A stretch of DNA of 6,145 nt from Rhodoferax sp. (GTDB lineage Bacteria; Pseudomonadota; Gammaproteobacteria; Burkholderiales; Burkholderiaceae_C), in NCBI GenBank assembly GCA_029946045.1, contig JAQSDS010000404.1, forward strand, positions 10,248-16,392. The letters run 5' to 3'. Within the stretch, counting starts at the first letter, position 1, and every line of letters begins with the position of its first letter. This document shows positions 1 to 6,058 of this stretch, one piece after another. Under the pieces are notes generated by a model that saw nothing but the letters and a program-made list of their open reading frames with translations, was not told where the DNA came from and did not search any database. Both the position numbers and the translations under genes were made by a program.

Positions 1-1
1 C

Positions 2-77
2 TGGAGCGGGAAAAGAGGCTCGAACTCTCGACCTATACCTTGGCAAGGTATCGCTCTACCAACTGAGCTATTCCCGC
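2..77 (-). tRNA. tRNA-Gly (anticodon GCC)
   Basis: The reverse complement folds into a complete 76-nt cloverleaf that includes an encoded CCA. The acceptor arms GCGGGAA and TTCCCGC pair perfectly, with discriminator U. The D arm is GCTC/GAGC. The anticodon stem ATACC/GGTAT encloses the loop TTGCCAA, which puts GCC at positions 34-36. The T arm is GAGAG/CTCTT with loop TTCGAGC and one G-U pair. It would decode GGC and GGU glycine codons. It lies 61 bp downstream of the lon stop on the same strand. It may be the first gene of a tRNA cluster that continues past the window edge, since only one base remains beyond its CCA. Confidence 0.97.
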
Positions 78-91
78 ATCACAAGCTGTGA

Positions 92-120
92 ATTATAAGG
101 CAAATTTTGGCTTTTTGCCT
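92..120 (-). promoter_or_regulatory. Candidate promoter for tRNA-Gly
   Basis: On the minus strand a perfect -10 box TATAAT (92-97) lies 14 bp upstream of the mature tRNA-Gly 5' end, a distance that suits a short tRNA leader. The best -35 at a 17-bp spacing is AGGCAA (115-120), which is poor, and there is no TGn extended -10. The -10 match is seen in the sequence; promoter activity is inferred. The box may let the tRNA be transcribed independently of lon. Confidence 0.45.
98..120 (-). terminator. Possible lon 3' hairpin
   Basis: A perfect 7-bp inverted repeat, AGGCAAA (98-104) and TTTGCCT (114-120), with a 9-nt loop lies just after the lon stop codon. In minus-strand RNA the 3' arm is followed by UAUAAUUC rather than a run of U, so this is not a textbook intrinsic terminator. 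It may stabilise the lon mRNA 3' end or give weak termination. It abuts the TATAAT box of the tRNA-Gly promoter candidate. Confidence 0.35.
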
Positions 121-138
121 CTGGGGGAGCCAATTTTC

Positions 139-2580
139 TCAATGTTTTACCGCCGCTGCCGATGCTGGCGCAGTCAAAGCAATGTCTGCGGGCCCTGCAG
201 TGGCGCCTGTGTCTTCCGGCAAGGCGGTAGGCATGCGCTCCAGCGCAATTTCAAGCACCTTGTCGATCCAGCGCACCGGCACAATTTCAAGTCCGTTTTT
301 CACGTTTTCAGGAATTTCCTGCAAGTCTTTGGCATTGTCTTCGGGAATCAAAACCGTTTTGATGCCACCGCGCAGCGCCGCCAGCAATTTTTCCTTCAGG
401 CCCCCAATGGCCGTCACTTCGCCGCGCAACGTGATTTCACCGGTCATGGCGACGCCGCAGCGCACCGGAATGCCGGTCATGGCAGAGACAAAAGCGGTGG
501 TCATGGCCGCGCCCGCACTGGGACCGTCCTTGGGGGTGGCACCGTCTGGAACGTGAATGTGAATGTCTTTTTTCTCAAAAAATTCATCCTTGATGCCTAG
601 ACGATGGGACCGGCTGCGCACCACGGTGCGGGCAGCCTCCACCGACTCTTTCATGACATCACCCAAGGAACCGGTGCGGGTGATGACGCCTTTACCCGGC
701 ACCATGGCCGCCTCGATGGTGAGCAAATCGCCGCCCACCTCGGTCCACGCCAGACCCACCACCTGGCCGACCTGGTTCACTTTTTCAGCACGACCGTAAT
801 CAAATTTACGAACACCCAGAAATTCGCTCAAATTAGCGGCAGAAACGACCACCTGCGCAGTCATTTGCTTGAGTTGTAAACCCTTGACCACTTTGCGGCA
901 GATTTTGGAAATTTCCCGCTCCAGCGAACGCACGCCAGCTTCACGGGTGTAGTAACGAACAATGTCGCGCACCGCATCTTCAGTGACCTGCAGCTCGGCT
1001 TCCTTGACACCGTTGTTGCCCAGTTGTTTTGGCAAAAGGTAGCGCAGGGCAATATTGGTTTTTTCGTCTTCGGTGTAGCCCGACAAACGAATCACTTCCA
1101 TCCGGTCCAGCAACGCCGGGGGAATGTTCATGGAGTTGGACGTGGCCACAAACATGACGTCGCTCAGGTCAAAGTCAACCTCGACATAGTGGTCGGCAAA
1201 TTTGTGATTTTGCTCGGGATCGAGCACTTCGAGCAAGGCGCTTGAAGGGTCGCCCCGAAAGTCGGTGCCCAGCTTGTCAATTTCGTCGAGCAGAAACAGC
1301 GGGTTGCGGGTGCCGACCTTGCTCAGATTTTGCAGCACTTTGCCCGGCATGGCGCCAATGTAGGTGCGACGGTGGCCGCGGATCTCAGCCTCGTCGCGCA
1401 TGCCTCCCAGTGCCATGCGAACGTACTTGCGTCCGGTCGCCTTGGCGATCGATTGGCCGAGAGAGGTTTTGCCCACGCCGGGTGGGCCAACCAGGCACAA
1501 GATAGGTGCTTTGACCTTGTCCACGCGCTGCTGCACTGCAAGGTATTCCAAAATGCGGTCTTTCACCTTGTCGAGGCCGTAATGGTCTTCGTTGAGCACC
1601 GTTTCAGCGTTGGCCAGGTTGTGCTTGATTTTGGTTTTGCCAGCCCAGGGCAGCCCGGTCAACACATCGATGTAATTGCGTATCACGGTGGCTTCAGCTG
1701 ACATGGGCGACATCAGCTTGAGCTTTTTCAGCTCGCCTTCTGCTTTTTTCAGGGCGTCCTTGGGCATTTTGGCCGCTTTGATCTTCTTCTCGATCTCATC
1801 AATGTCGGCACCGTCTTCGCCCTCGCCCAGCTCTTTTTGAATCGCCTTGACCTGTTCATTCAAATAAAAATCACGCTGGTTTTTTTCCATTTGGCGCTTG
1901 ACGCGACCACGGATTTTCTTATCGACATTCAGAATGTCGACCTCGCGGTCAATTTGCGAAAACAGGTTTTCCAGACGATCACGCACGCTGGACAGGTCGA
2001 GCACCGCCTGTTTGCTTTCCAGCTTCAGGGGCAAATGCGCGGCAATGGTGTCAGCCAGGCGACCCGGGTCATCAATACTGGCAATCGAGGTCAGAATTTC
2101 AGGCGGAATTTTTTTATTGAGTTTGACGTACTGATCAAATTGCTGCATCACGGCCCGGCGCAAGGCTTCAATCTCGCTGAGCTGGGACTTGGTCTTGGCC
2201 TCTGGCTCGGTCGGCAACTCGACCGGGGTCACAGTGGCTGTGAAATGCATCTCACCGTCTTCGATGTGGTTCACCACCGCACGCTGCTGCCCCTCCACCA
2301 GCACCTTGACCGTGCCATCGGGCAACTTCAGCATTTGCAAAATGGTGGAGATGCAGCCCATGTTGAACATGTCCGAGACCACCGGATCGTCTTTAGCCGC
2401 TGCTTTTTGCGCCACCAACATGATGCGGCGCTCTGCACCCATGGCGGCCTCGAGCGCCTTGATGCTTTTGGGGCGCCCGACAAACAGCGGAATCACCATG
2501 TGCGGAAAGACAACCACATCACGCAAAGGCAACAAGGGGAGGTCCACAGGGACAGCGGGCAAGGAGGGATGGCCAGACAT
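139..2580 (-). CDS. lon: Lon protease (ATP-dependent serine protease La)
   Basis: This encodes the 813-residue cytoplasmic AAA+ protease that unfolds and degrades misfolded and short-lived regulatory proteins, working as a homohexamer. The substrate-binding N domain runs from about residue 12 (LPLLPLRDVVVFPHMVIPLF) to about 205, followed by a charged coiled-coil region at about 205-290. The AAA+ module has Walker A GPPGVGKT at 365-372, Walker B FLLDEID ending in D432-E433, and an arginine-finger candidate R493. The C-terminal protease domain has the catalytic serine in PKDGPSAG (S688) and the partner lysine K731 in GGLKEKLL, the same 43-residue spacing as E. coli S679/K722. The ATG at 2580 has AGAAGGA 5 nt upstream. 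The protein is about 29 residues longer than E. coli Lon, mostly from an Ala/Thr/Pro-rich tail after residue 783. It lies 84 bp downstream of clpX, and I could not identify a clear promoter of its own. Confidence 0.98.
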   Translation of the reverse strand: MSGHPSLPAVPVDLPLLPLRDVVVFPHMVIPLFVGRPKSIKALEAAMGAERRIMLVAQKAAAKDDPVVSDMFNMGCISTILQMLKLPDGTVKVLVEGQQRAVVNHIEDGEMHFTATVTPVELPTEPEAKTKSQLSEIEALRRAVMQQFDQYVKLNKKIPPEILTSIASIDDPGRLADTIAAHLPLKLESKQAVLDLSSVRDRLENLFSQIDREVDILNVDKKIRGRVKRQMEKNQRDFYLNEQVKAIQKELGEGEDGADIDEIEKKIKAAKMPKDALKKAEGELKKLKLMSPMSAEATVIRNYIDVLTGLPWAGKTKIKHNLANAETVLNEDHYGLDKVKDRILEYLAVQQRVDKVKAPILCLVGPPGVGKTSLGQSIAKATGRKYVRMALGGMRDEAEIRGHRRTYIGAMPGKVLQNLSKVGTRNPLFLLDEIDKLGTDFRGDPSSALLEVLDPEQNHKFADHYVEVDFDLSDVMFVATSNSMNIPPALLDRMEVIRLSGYTEDEKTNIALRYLLPKQLGNNGVKEAELQVTEDAVRDIVRYYTREAGVRSLEREISKICRKVVKGLQLKQMTAQVVVSAANLSEFLGVRKFDYGRAEKVNQVGQVVGLAWTEVGGDLLTIEAAMVPGKGVITRTGSLGDVMKESVEAARTVVRSRSHRLGIKDEFFEKKDIHIHVPDGATPKDGPSAGAAMTTAFVSAMTGIPVRCGVAMTGEITLRGEVTAIGGLKEKLLAALRGGIKTVLIPEDNAKDLQEIPENVKNGLEIVPVRWIDKVLEIALERMPTALPEDTGATAGPADIALTAPASAAAVKH

Positions 2581-2585
2581 AAAAA

Positions 2586-2592
2586 TCCTTCT
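2586..2592 (-). promoter_or_regulatory. lon ribosome-binding site
   Basis: The minus strand reads AGAAGGA followed by five T residues and then ATG at 2580. This is a good Shine-Dalgarno match at a short but normal spacing, and it supports the chosen lon start. Confidence 0.75.
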
Positions 2593-2618
2593 GTTACCGA
2601 TATGACATTAAATTGGTA

Positions 2619-2643
2619 GGCATGCAGACCCTGTCCGCATGCC
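2619..2643 (-). terminator. Strong hairpin between clpX and lon
   Basis: In minus-strand RNA the arms GGCATGCGGAC and GTCTGCATGCC form an 11-bp stem with a 3-nt AGG loop and a single G-U pair. On the plus strand the same position would be an A-C mismatch, so the fold is best in the direction of clpX-lon transcription. It begins 21 nt after the clpX stop codon. The downstream sequence TACCAATTTAATG has no real U run, so it could be a partial terminator, an RNA processing or stability element at the clpX 3' end, or a Rho-assisted stop. Confidence 0.5.
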
Positions 2644-2664
2644 ACAGCCCCATGATCGATTCAA

Positions 2665-3921
2665 TCAAGCTTCTTTTGCGAGCTGGTGGTAAACAAGCAA
2701 AGGTGGCTTGTTTTCTTCGATGGTTGATTCGTCCAGAACCACTTTTTCGACGTTAGACACATTGGGTAGATCGAACATGGTGTCGATCAGCGCCAATTCA
2801 AGGATAGAACGCAAACCGCGGGCACCGGTTTTACGTGCCAGCGCCTTTTTGGCGATGGCTTTCAAGGCATTCGGTCGGATTTCAAGCTCGACACCTTCCA
2901 TGGCCAGCAGTTTGCTGTACTGCTTGACGAGCGCATTTTTGGGCTCGGTCAGAATTTGAACCAAGGTTTCTTCACTGAGTTCACCCAGGGTGGCCACCAC
3001 GGGCATGCGGCCGACCAGCTCAGGAATCAGACCAAACTTGATCAAGTCCTCTGGTTCAACTTCTTTAAAAACCTCGGTCAGGTTGCGGTTTTGCTTGCTC
3101 TTGACCGCCGCTCCAAAACCAATGCCAGACGACTCGGTGCGGTTGTCGATGACTTTTTCCAGACCCGAGAACGCGCCACCACAAATGAACAAAATGTTGG
3201 TGGTGTTGACCTGCACAAAATCCTGGTTGGGATGCTTGCGCCCCCCTTGCGGCGGCACGCTGGCCATGGTGCCTTCGATCAACTTCAGCAGTGCCTGCTG
3301 AACCCCTTCACCCGAGACATCGCGGGTGATGGACGGATTGTCTGACTTGCGTGAAATTTTGTCGATTTCGTCGATGTACACAATTCCGCGCTGCGCCCGC
3401 TCAACCTCGTAATTGCAGCTTTGCAGCAGCTTGAGCACGATGTTCTCGACGTCTTCACCCACATAACCTGCCTCGGTCAACGTGGTGGCGTCGGCCATCA
3501 CAAAGGGCACATCGAGCATGCGCGCCAGCGTTTGGGCCAAAAGCGTCTTGCCAGAGCCTGTCGGACCAATCAGCAGGATGTTGCTCTTGGACAACTCAAC
3601 GTCGTCCTTGCTTGATTTTTCCTGGTGCCGCAGCCGCTTGTAATGGTTATAGACCGCCACCGCCAAGATGCGTTTGGCCGCCTCCTGACCAATCACATAA
3701 TTGTCCAGGTTGGCCTTGATTTCTGCGGGAGTTGGCAGATTGGACTTTTCAGACGTCTCTGTCGTCGCGGGCAATTCGTCGCGAATGATTTCGTTGCACA
3801 GCTCGATGCATTCATCACAAACAAAAACCGATGGCCCCGCGATCAGTTTTTTCACCTCGTGCTGACTCTTACCGCAAAACGAGCAGTACAGGGTTTTCTC
3901 TCCGGAAGCGCCTTTGGCCAT
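2665..3921 (-). CDS. clpX: ClpX, ATPase/unfoldase subunit of ClpXP protease
   Basis: This encodes the 418-residue AAA+ unfoldase that recognises degron-tagged proteins, such as ssrA-tagged ones, and threads them into ClpP. The N-terminal zinc-binding domain has four cysteines (C13, C16, C35, C38). Walker A is GPTGSGKT at 119-126, and Walker B IVYIDEID has D184-E185. The pore-1 loop GYVG is at 152-155, the RKH loop at 228-230 and the ClpP-docking IGF loop at 267-269. The arginine-finger candidate is R305 and sensor-2 is R368 in GARGL. The length is close to E. coli ClpX (424). I chose the ATG at 3921, which gives [13 protein letters not shown]. An in-frame TTG at 3954 would add 11 residues that overlap clpP and do not match the family. 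The gene starts 4 bp after the clpP stop, so the two are almost certainly co-transcribed. Confidence 0.98.
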   Translation of the reverse strand: MAKGASGEKTLYCSFCGKSQHEVKKLIAGPSVFVCDECIELCNEIIRDELPATTETSEKSNLPTPAEIKANLDNYVIGQEAAKRILAVAVYNHYKRLRHQEKSSKDDVELSKSNILLIGPTGSGKTLLAQTLARMLDVPFVMADATTLTEAGYVGEDVENIVLKLLQSCNYEVERAQRGIVYIDEIDKISRKSDNPSITRDVSGEGVQQALLKLIEGTMASVPPQGGRKHPNQDFVQVNTTNILFICGGAFSGLEKVIDNRTESSGIGFGAAVKSKQNRNLTEVFKEVEPEDLIKFGLIPELVGRMPVVATLGELSEETLVQILTEPKNALVKQYSKLLAMEGVELEIRPNALKAIAKKALARKTGARGLRSILELALIDTMFDLPNVSNVEKVVLDESTIEENKPPLLVYHQLAKEA

Positions 3922-3925
3922 GACC

Positions 3926-4549
3926 TTATGCCCTCTTGGAGATAACCTGGTCAATCAGACCATATTCCTGGGTCTCTTGCGCCGTCATGTAGTAGTCACG
4001 CTCGGTGTCGCGCTCAATGCGCTCCAGCGGTTGACCCGTACGCTCGGCCAGAATGCGGTTGAGTTGCTCGCGCGTCTTCAGAATTTCACGGGCCTGAATC
4101 TCGATTTCAGTGGCCTGACCCTGGCTACCGCCCGATGGCTGGTGAATCATGATCTTTGAATTGGGCAGCGAAAAGCGCTTGCCTTTGGCGCCAGCGGCCA
4201 ACAAAAACGCACCCATGCTGGCAGCCATGCCGGTGCACAGTGTGGAGACCTCGGGCTTGATGAAATTCATGGTGTCAAAAATGGCCATTCCTGCGCTCAC
4301 CGAGCCTCCAGGGGAATTGATGTAAAAGGAAATATCCTTGTCCGGATTTTCGCTTTCCAGAAACAACAACTGCGCCACCACCAGGTTAGCCACATAGTCA
4401 TTCACCGGACCCACCAGGAAAATTACGCGCTCCTTGAGCAAACGGGAATAGATGTCGTAAGAGCGCTCGCCGCGGCCCGACTGCTCAATCACCATGGGCA
4501 CCATACCCAAACCCTGTGTATCCATTGCACTCATTTCAAACTTCATCAT
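3926..4549 (-). CDS. clpP: ClpP, serine peptidase subunit of Clp protease
   Basis: This encodes a 207-residue peptidase that assembles into a double-heptamer barrel and cleaves polypeptides delivered by ClpX or another Clp ATPase. The catalytic triad is complete: S111 in [11 protein letters not shown]136 in MIHQP and D185 in DTERD. These positions equal those of the E. coli precursor. The oxyanion-region motif [14 protein letters not shown] is at 78-90, and the conserved [28 protein letters not shown] block is intact. A short N-terminal propeptide is expected by homology. Start choice is ambiguous: ATG codons occur at 4549, 4546 and 4534. The Shine-Dalgarno GGAG is 2 nt from the first and 5 nt from the second, while the third gives [10 protein letters not shown], the N-terminus I recall from relatives. 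The gene lies 119 bp downstream of tig, and a candidate heat-shock promoter precedes it. Confidence 0.98.
   Translation of the reverse strand: MMKFEMSAMDTQGLGMVPMVIEQSGRGERSYDIYSRLLKERVIFLVGPVNDYVANLVVAQLLFLESENPDKDISFYINSPGGSVSAGMAIFDTMNFIKPEVSTLCTGMAASMGAFLLAAGAKGKRFSLPNSKIMIHQPSGGSQGQATEIEIQAREILKTREQLNRILAERTGQPLERIERDTERDYYMTAQETQEYGLIDQVISKRA
3931..3937 (-). promoter_or_regulatory. clpX ribosome-binding site inside clpP 3' end
   Basis: AAGAGGG lies 9 nt upstream of the clpX ATG and is made of the clpP codons for the last Lys-Arg plus the first base of the final Ala codon. It decides the clpX start at 3921 rather than the upstream TTG. It also suggests translational coupling, because ribosomes finishing clpP pass directly over the site. 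Confidence 0.7.
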
Positions 4550-4550
4550 G

Positions 4551-4558
4551 ACTCCAAA
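4551..4558 (-). promoter_or_regulatory. clpP ribosome-binding site
   Basis: The minus strand reads TTTGGAGT just before the tandem ATGATG. GGAG (4552-4555) is only 2 nt from the first ATG and 5 nt from the second, so the second ATG (4546) may be the one used. The same eight bases, TTTGGAGT, form the tig ribosome-binding site. Confidence 0.65.
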
Positions 4559-4566
4559 AATTTGAT

Positions 4567-4577
4567 GCTACTGTAGC
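4567..4577. repeat. Small palindrome GCTACTGTAGC before clpP
   Basis: GCTAC and GTAGC form a 5-bp inverted repeat around a single central base in the expected 5' leader of clpP. It is too small to fold stably as RNA with a 1-nt loop. It could be part of a degenerate intergenic repeat or a protein-binding half-site pair, and no function can be assigned from sequence. Confidence 0.3.
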
Positions 4578-4598
4578 TAAAAAACATAGCCCATAAGC

Positions 4599-4626
4599 AA
4601 ATGGGGCTTGAATGCCAGACTTAAAG
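4599..4626 (-). promoter_or_regulatory. Candidate sigma-32 heat-shock promoter for clpP
   Basis: On the minus strand CTTTAA (4621-4626) and CCCCATTT (4599-4606) are separated by 14 bp. The E. coli RpoH consensus is CTTGAA, 13-17 bp, CCCCATNT, so the -10 matches fully and the -35 differs at one base. Transcription would begin near 4592-4594 and give a leader of about 43 nt before clpP. E. coli clpP is known to be driven by a heat-shock promoter, which agrees with the position. The match is seen directly; use by RpoH is inferred. Confidence 0.55.
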
Positions 4627-4643
4627 CCCGACACAAGCCCCAT
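4601..4643 (-). repeat. Long imperfect hairpin between tig and clpP
   Basis: A perfect 10-bp inverted repeat (ATGGGGCTTG at 4601-4610, CAAGCCCCAT at 4634-4643) encloses a second stem. In minus-strand RNA, UGUCGGG and UCUGGCA pair over 7 bp using three G-U wobbles around a 7-nt loop, with a 2-nt bulge between the two stems. The wobbles would be A-C mismatches in plus-strand RNA, so the inner stem works only in transcripts running from tig to clpP. It starts 25 nt after the tig stop. No U run follows immediately; a run of six T occurs about 16 nt later. It may end or process the tig mRNA. Its 3' arm contains the -10 of the clpP promoter candidate. Confidence 0.5.
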
Positions 4644-4668
4644 GCCACGCTTTAAAACGTCAAGCGCT

Positions 4669-5979
4669 TCAGTTTTGCGCCATCAGCTCATCAAAGCTGA
4701 CCGCCTTATCACTGACCTTGGCTTGCGCCATCACAAAGTCGGTCACATTATTTTCCAGAACAATGGCTTCCACCTCGGCCAGACGGTTGTTGTCGCTGAA
4801 ATACCAACGCTCCACTTCGCTTGGCTTCTCGTAGCTGGCAGCCAGCTCCTGAATGTGGGCCTTGATCTGGTCCAGGGTGGCTTGCAGCTTATTGGCACGC
4901 ACCAGTTCAGCCACTACCAAACCCAGTCGCACCCGACGTTCGGCCTGCGGACGGAACACGTCCTCAGGAATGCTCACCTTGTCGGCATCCTTGATGCCAC
5001 GCTGTTTCAGGTCGGCACGGGCGCCTTCCAACAGGCGTTGCATTTCGGCCTGCACGCTGGCGTTGGGCAAATCCAGCTCGGCCTTGGCCACCAACGCGTC
5101 CATCACGGCGGCTTTGTTACGCGCCAGCAAACGGAATTTGACTTCGCGGTCCAGGTTTTTCCTGATGTCGGCACGCAGACCGTCCACCGAAGCGTCTTCA
5201 ATGCCCAGGGACTTTGCCAGGGCCTCGTTGACCTCGGGCAGATGCGCTGCTTCAATCTTTTTCACGGTGACCATGAAATCAGCCGTCTTGCCGGCCACAT
5301 CCTTACCGTGGTAATCCGCCGGGAAAGCCAGCGGGAAAGTCTTGCTTTCGCCGGTTTTCATGCCACGCGACGCTTCTTCAAATTCCTTGAGCATCTGGCC
5401 ATCGCCCAAGATGAACTGAAAGTCTTCGGCTTTGCCGCCTTCAAAAGGCTCGCCATCAATCTTGCCTTCAAAATTCACCGTAAGGCGGTCGCCGTCTTCA
5501 GATGCCGCATCTTGCGGACGCTGTGAGAAAGTGCGGCGTTGCTTGCGCAGGATGTCAAGTGTCTTGTCGATGGCCGCATCTGACACTTCAGTGGTGACTT
5601 TTTCCACGTCTGCCGTGGTCAGGTCGCCAATCTTGACTTCCGGATAGACCTCAAACACCGCCTCAAAAGTCAGCTCACCTTCAGGGGCGCCGTCTTTTTC
5701 GCTGATTTTGGGCTGGCCGGCCACGCGCAGATTGGCTTCGTTGGCGGCGCTGGCAAAGGCCTCGCCCACCTTGTCGTTCATGACTTCGTACTGCACGTTA
5801 TAGCCATAACGCTGCGCCACCACGTTCATCGGCACCTTGCCCGGACGGAAACCGTCCATCTTGACGGTGCGTGCCAGCTTTTTCAGGCGCGCTGTCACTT
5901 CAGATTGGATCGACGCAACCGGCATGCTCAACAGCATCTTGCGCTCTAATTTTTCAAGGGTCTCAACAACGACTGCCAT
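4669..5979 (-). CDS. tig: Trigger factor, ribosome-associated chaperone with peptidyl-prolyl isomerase domain
   Basis: This encodes a 436-residue chaperone that binds near the ribosomal exit tunnel (protein L23), shields nascent chains and catalyses proline cis-trans isomerisation. The N-terminal ribosome-binding domain (about 1-115) carries the signature GFRPGKVP at 43-50; E. coli has K where this protein has P46. The FKBP-type isomerase domain spans about 160-245 with pocket aromatics at F170, F200, F219, Y223 and F235. The C-terminal chaperone arms (about 250-436) end in KVSDKAVSFDELMAQN, like the E. coli tail. The length is near the E. coli 432. I chose the ATG at 5979 (MAVVVETLEKLERK), which has GGAG 7 nt upstream. 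An in-frame TTG at 6048 would add 23 unrelated, Cys-rich residues. The gene lies between tRNA-Leu and clpP. Confidence 0.98.
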   Translation of the reverse strand: MAVVVETLEKLERKMLLSMPVASIQSEVTARLKKLARTVKMDGFRPGKVPMNVVAQRYGYNVQYEVMNDKVGEAFASAANEANLRVAGQPKISEKDGAPEGELTFEAVFEVYPEVKIGDLTTADVEKVTTEVSDAAIDKTLDILRKQRRTFSQRPQDAASEDGDRLTVNFEGKIDGEPFEGGKAEDFQFILGDGQMLKEFEEASRGMKTGESKTFPLAFPADYHGKDVAGKTADFMVTVKKIEAAHLPEVNEALAKSLGIEDASVDGLRADIRKNLDREVKFRLLARNKAAVMDALVAKAELDLPNASVQAEMQRLLEGARADLKQRGIKDADKVSIPEDVFRPQAERRVRLGLVVAELVRANKLQATLDQIKAHIQELAASYEKPSEVERWYFSDNNRLAEVEAIVLENNVTDFVMAQAKVSDKAVSFDELMAQN

Positions 5980-5985
5980 GGTGTT

Positions 5986-5993
5986 ACTCCAAA
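5986..5993 (-). promoter_or_regulatory. tig ribosome-binding site
   Basis: The minus strand reads TTTGGAGT, with GGAG (5987-5990) 7 nt before the ATG at 5979. It settles the tig start against the longer TTG-initiated frame that runs up to 6048. Confidence 0.8.
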
Positions 5994-6015
5994 TTACACA
6001 AAATAAAAGACAGTG

Positions 6016-6044
6016 CACAACTGCAGCACAGCAGCGCCTGTCAA
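6016..6044 (-). promoter_or_regulatory. Weak candidate tig promoter (TTGACA box)
   Basis: A perfect -35 hexamer TTGACA lies at 6039-6044 on the minus strand, 14 bp past the tRNA-Leu 3' end. At a 17-bp spacing the -10 position holds GTTGTG, which is a poor match. The box may be chance, or tig may be read through from upstream of tRNA-Leu. No terminator is visible between tRNA-Leu and tig. Confidence 0.25.
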
Positions 6045-6058
6045 GCAAATTCTCAGAG

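Noticed and set aside
107..133. Second inverted repeat TTGGCT/AGCCAA after lon
   Set aside because: It has only 6 bp with a 15-nt loop and competes with the tighter 98-120 repeat. Chance is a sufficient explanation.
88..600. Overlapping plus-strand open frames opposite the lon 3' end
   Set aside because: Several frames overlap each other here and all mirror the lon protease-domain sequence. None has a recognisable product.
1837..2619. Plus-strand open frame (260 codons) opposite the 5' half of lon
   Set aside because: It is antisense to the Lon N domain and coiled coil. Its His/Gln/Arg-rich composition is typical of a shadow frame and no domain is recognisable.
2581..2700. Search for a sigma-32 promoter before lon
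   Set aside because: The best -10-like string, ACCAATTT, matches only 6 of 8 positions and has no CTTGAA-like box at 13-17 bp upstream. CTTGAT near the clpX stop has no suitable -10.
4648..4666. Small stem CGCTT/AAGCG right after the tig stop
   Set aside because: A 5-bp stem with a 9-nt loop and no U run is too weak to call a terminator.
4612..5526. Long plus-strand open frame (304 codons) opposite tig
   Set aside because: It lies almost wholly antisense to a well-supported trigger factor gene. The translation is rich in His, Gln, Leu and Phe as expected from reading the complement of a biased coding strand, and no family is recognisable.
5986..6022. TTGTGC, 16 bp, TGTAAT as a tig promoter
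   Set aside because: The -10-like box overlaps the tig ribosome-binding site, so a transcript starting 6-8 nt downstream would lack the Shine-Dalgarno sequence.
5980..6048. Upstream TTG start extending tig by 23 residues
   Set aside because: The extra residues do not resemble trigger factor N-termini, and the ATG at 5979 has a well-placed GGAG and a family-typical start.
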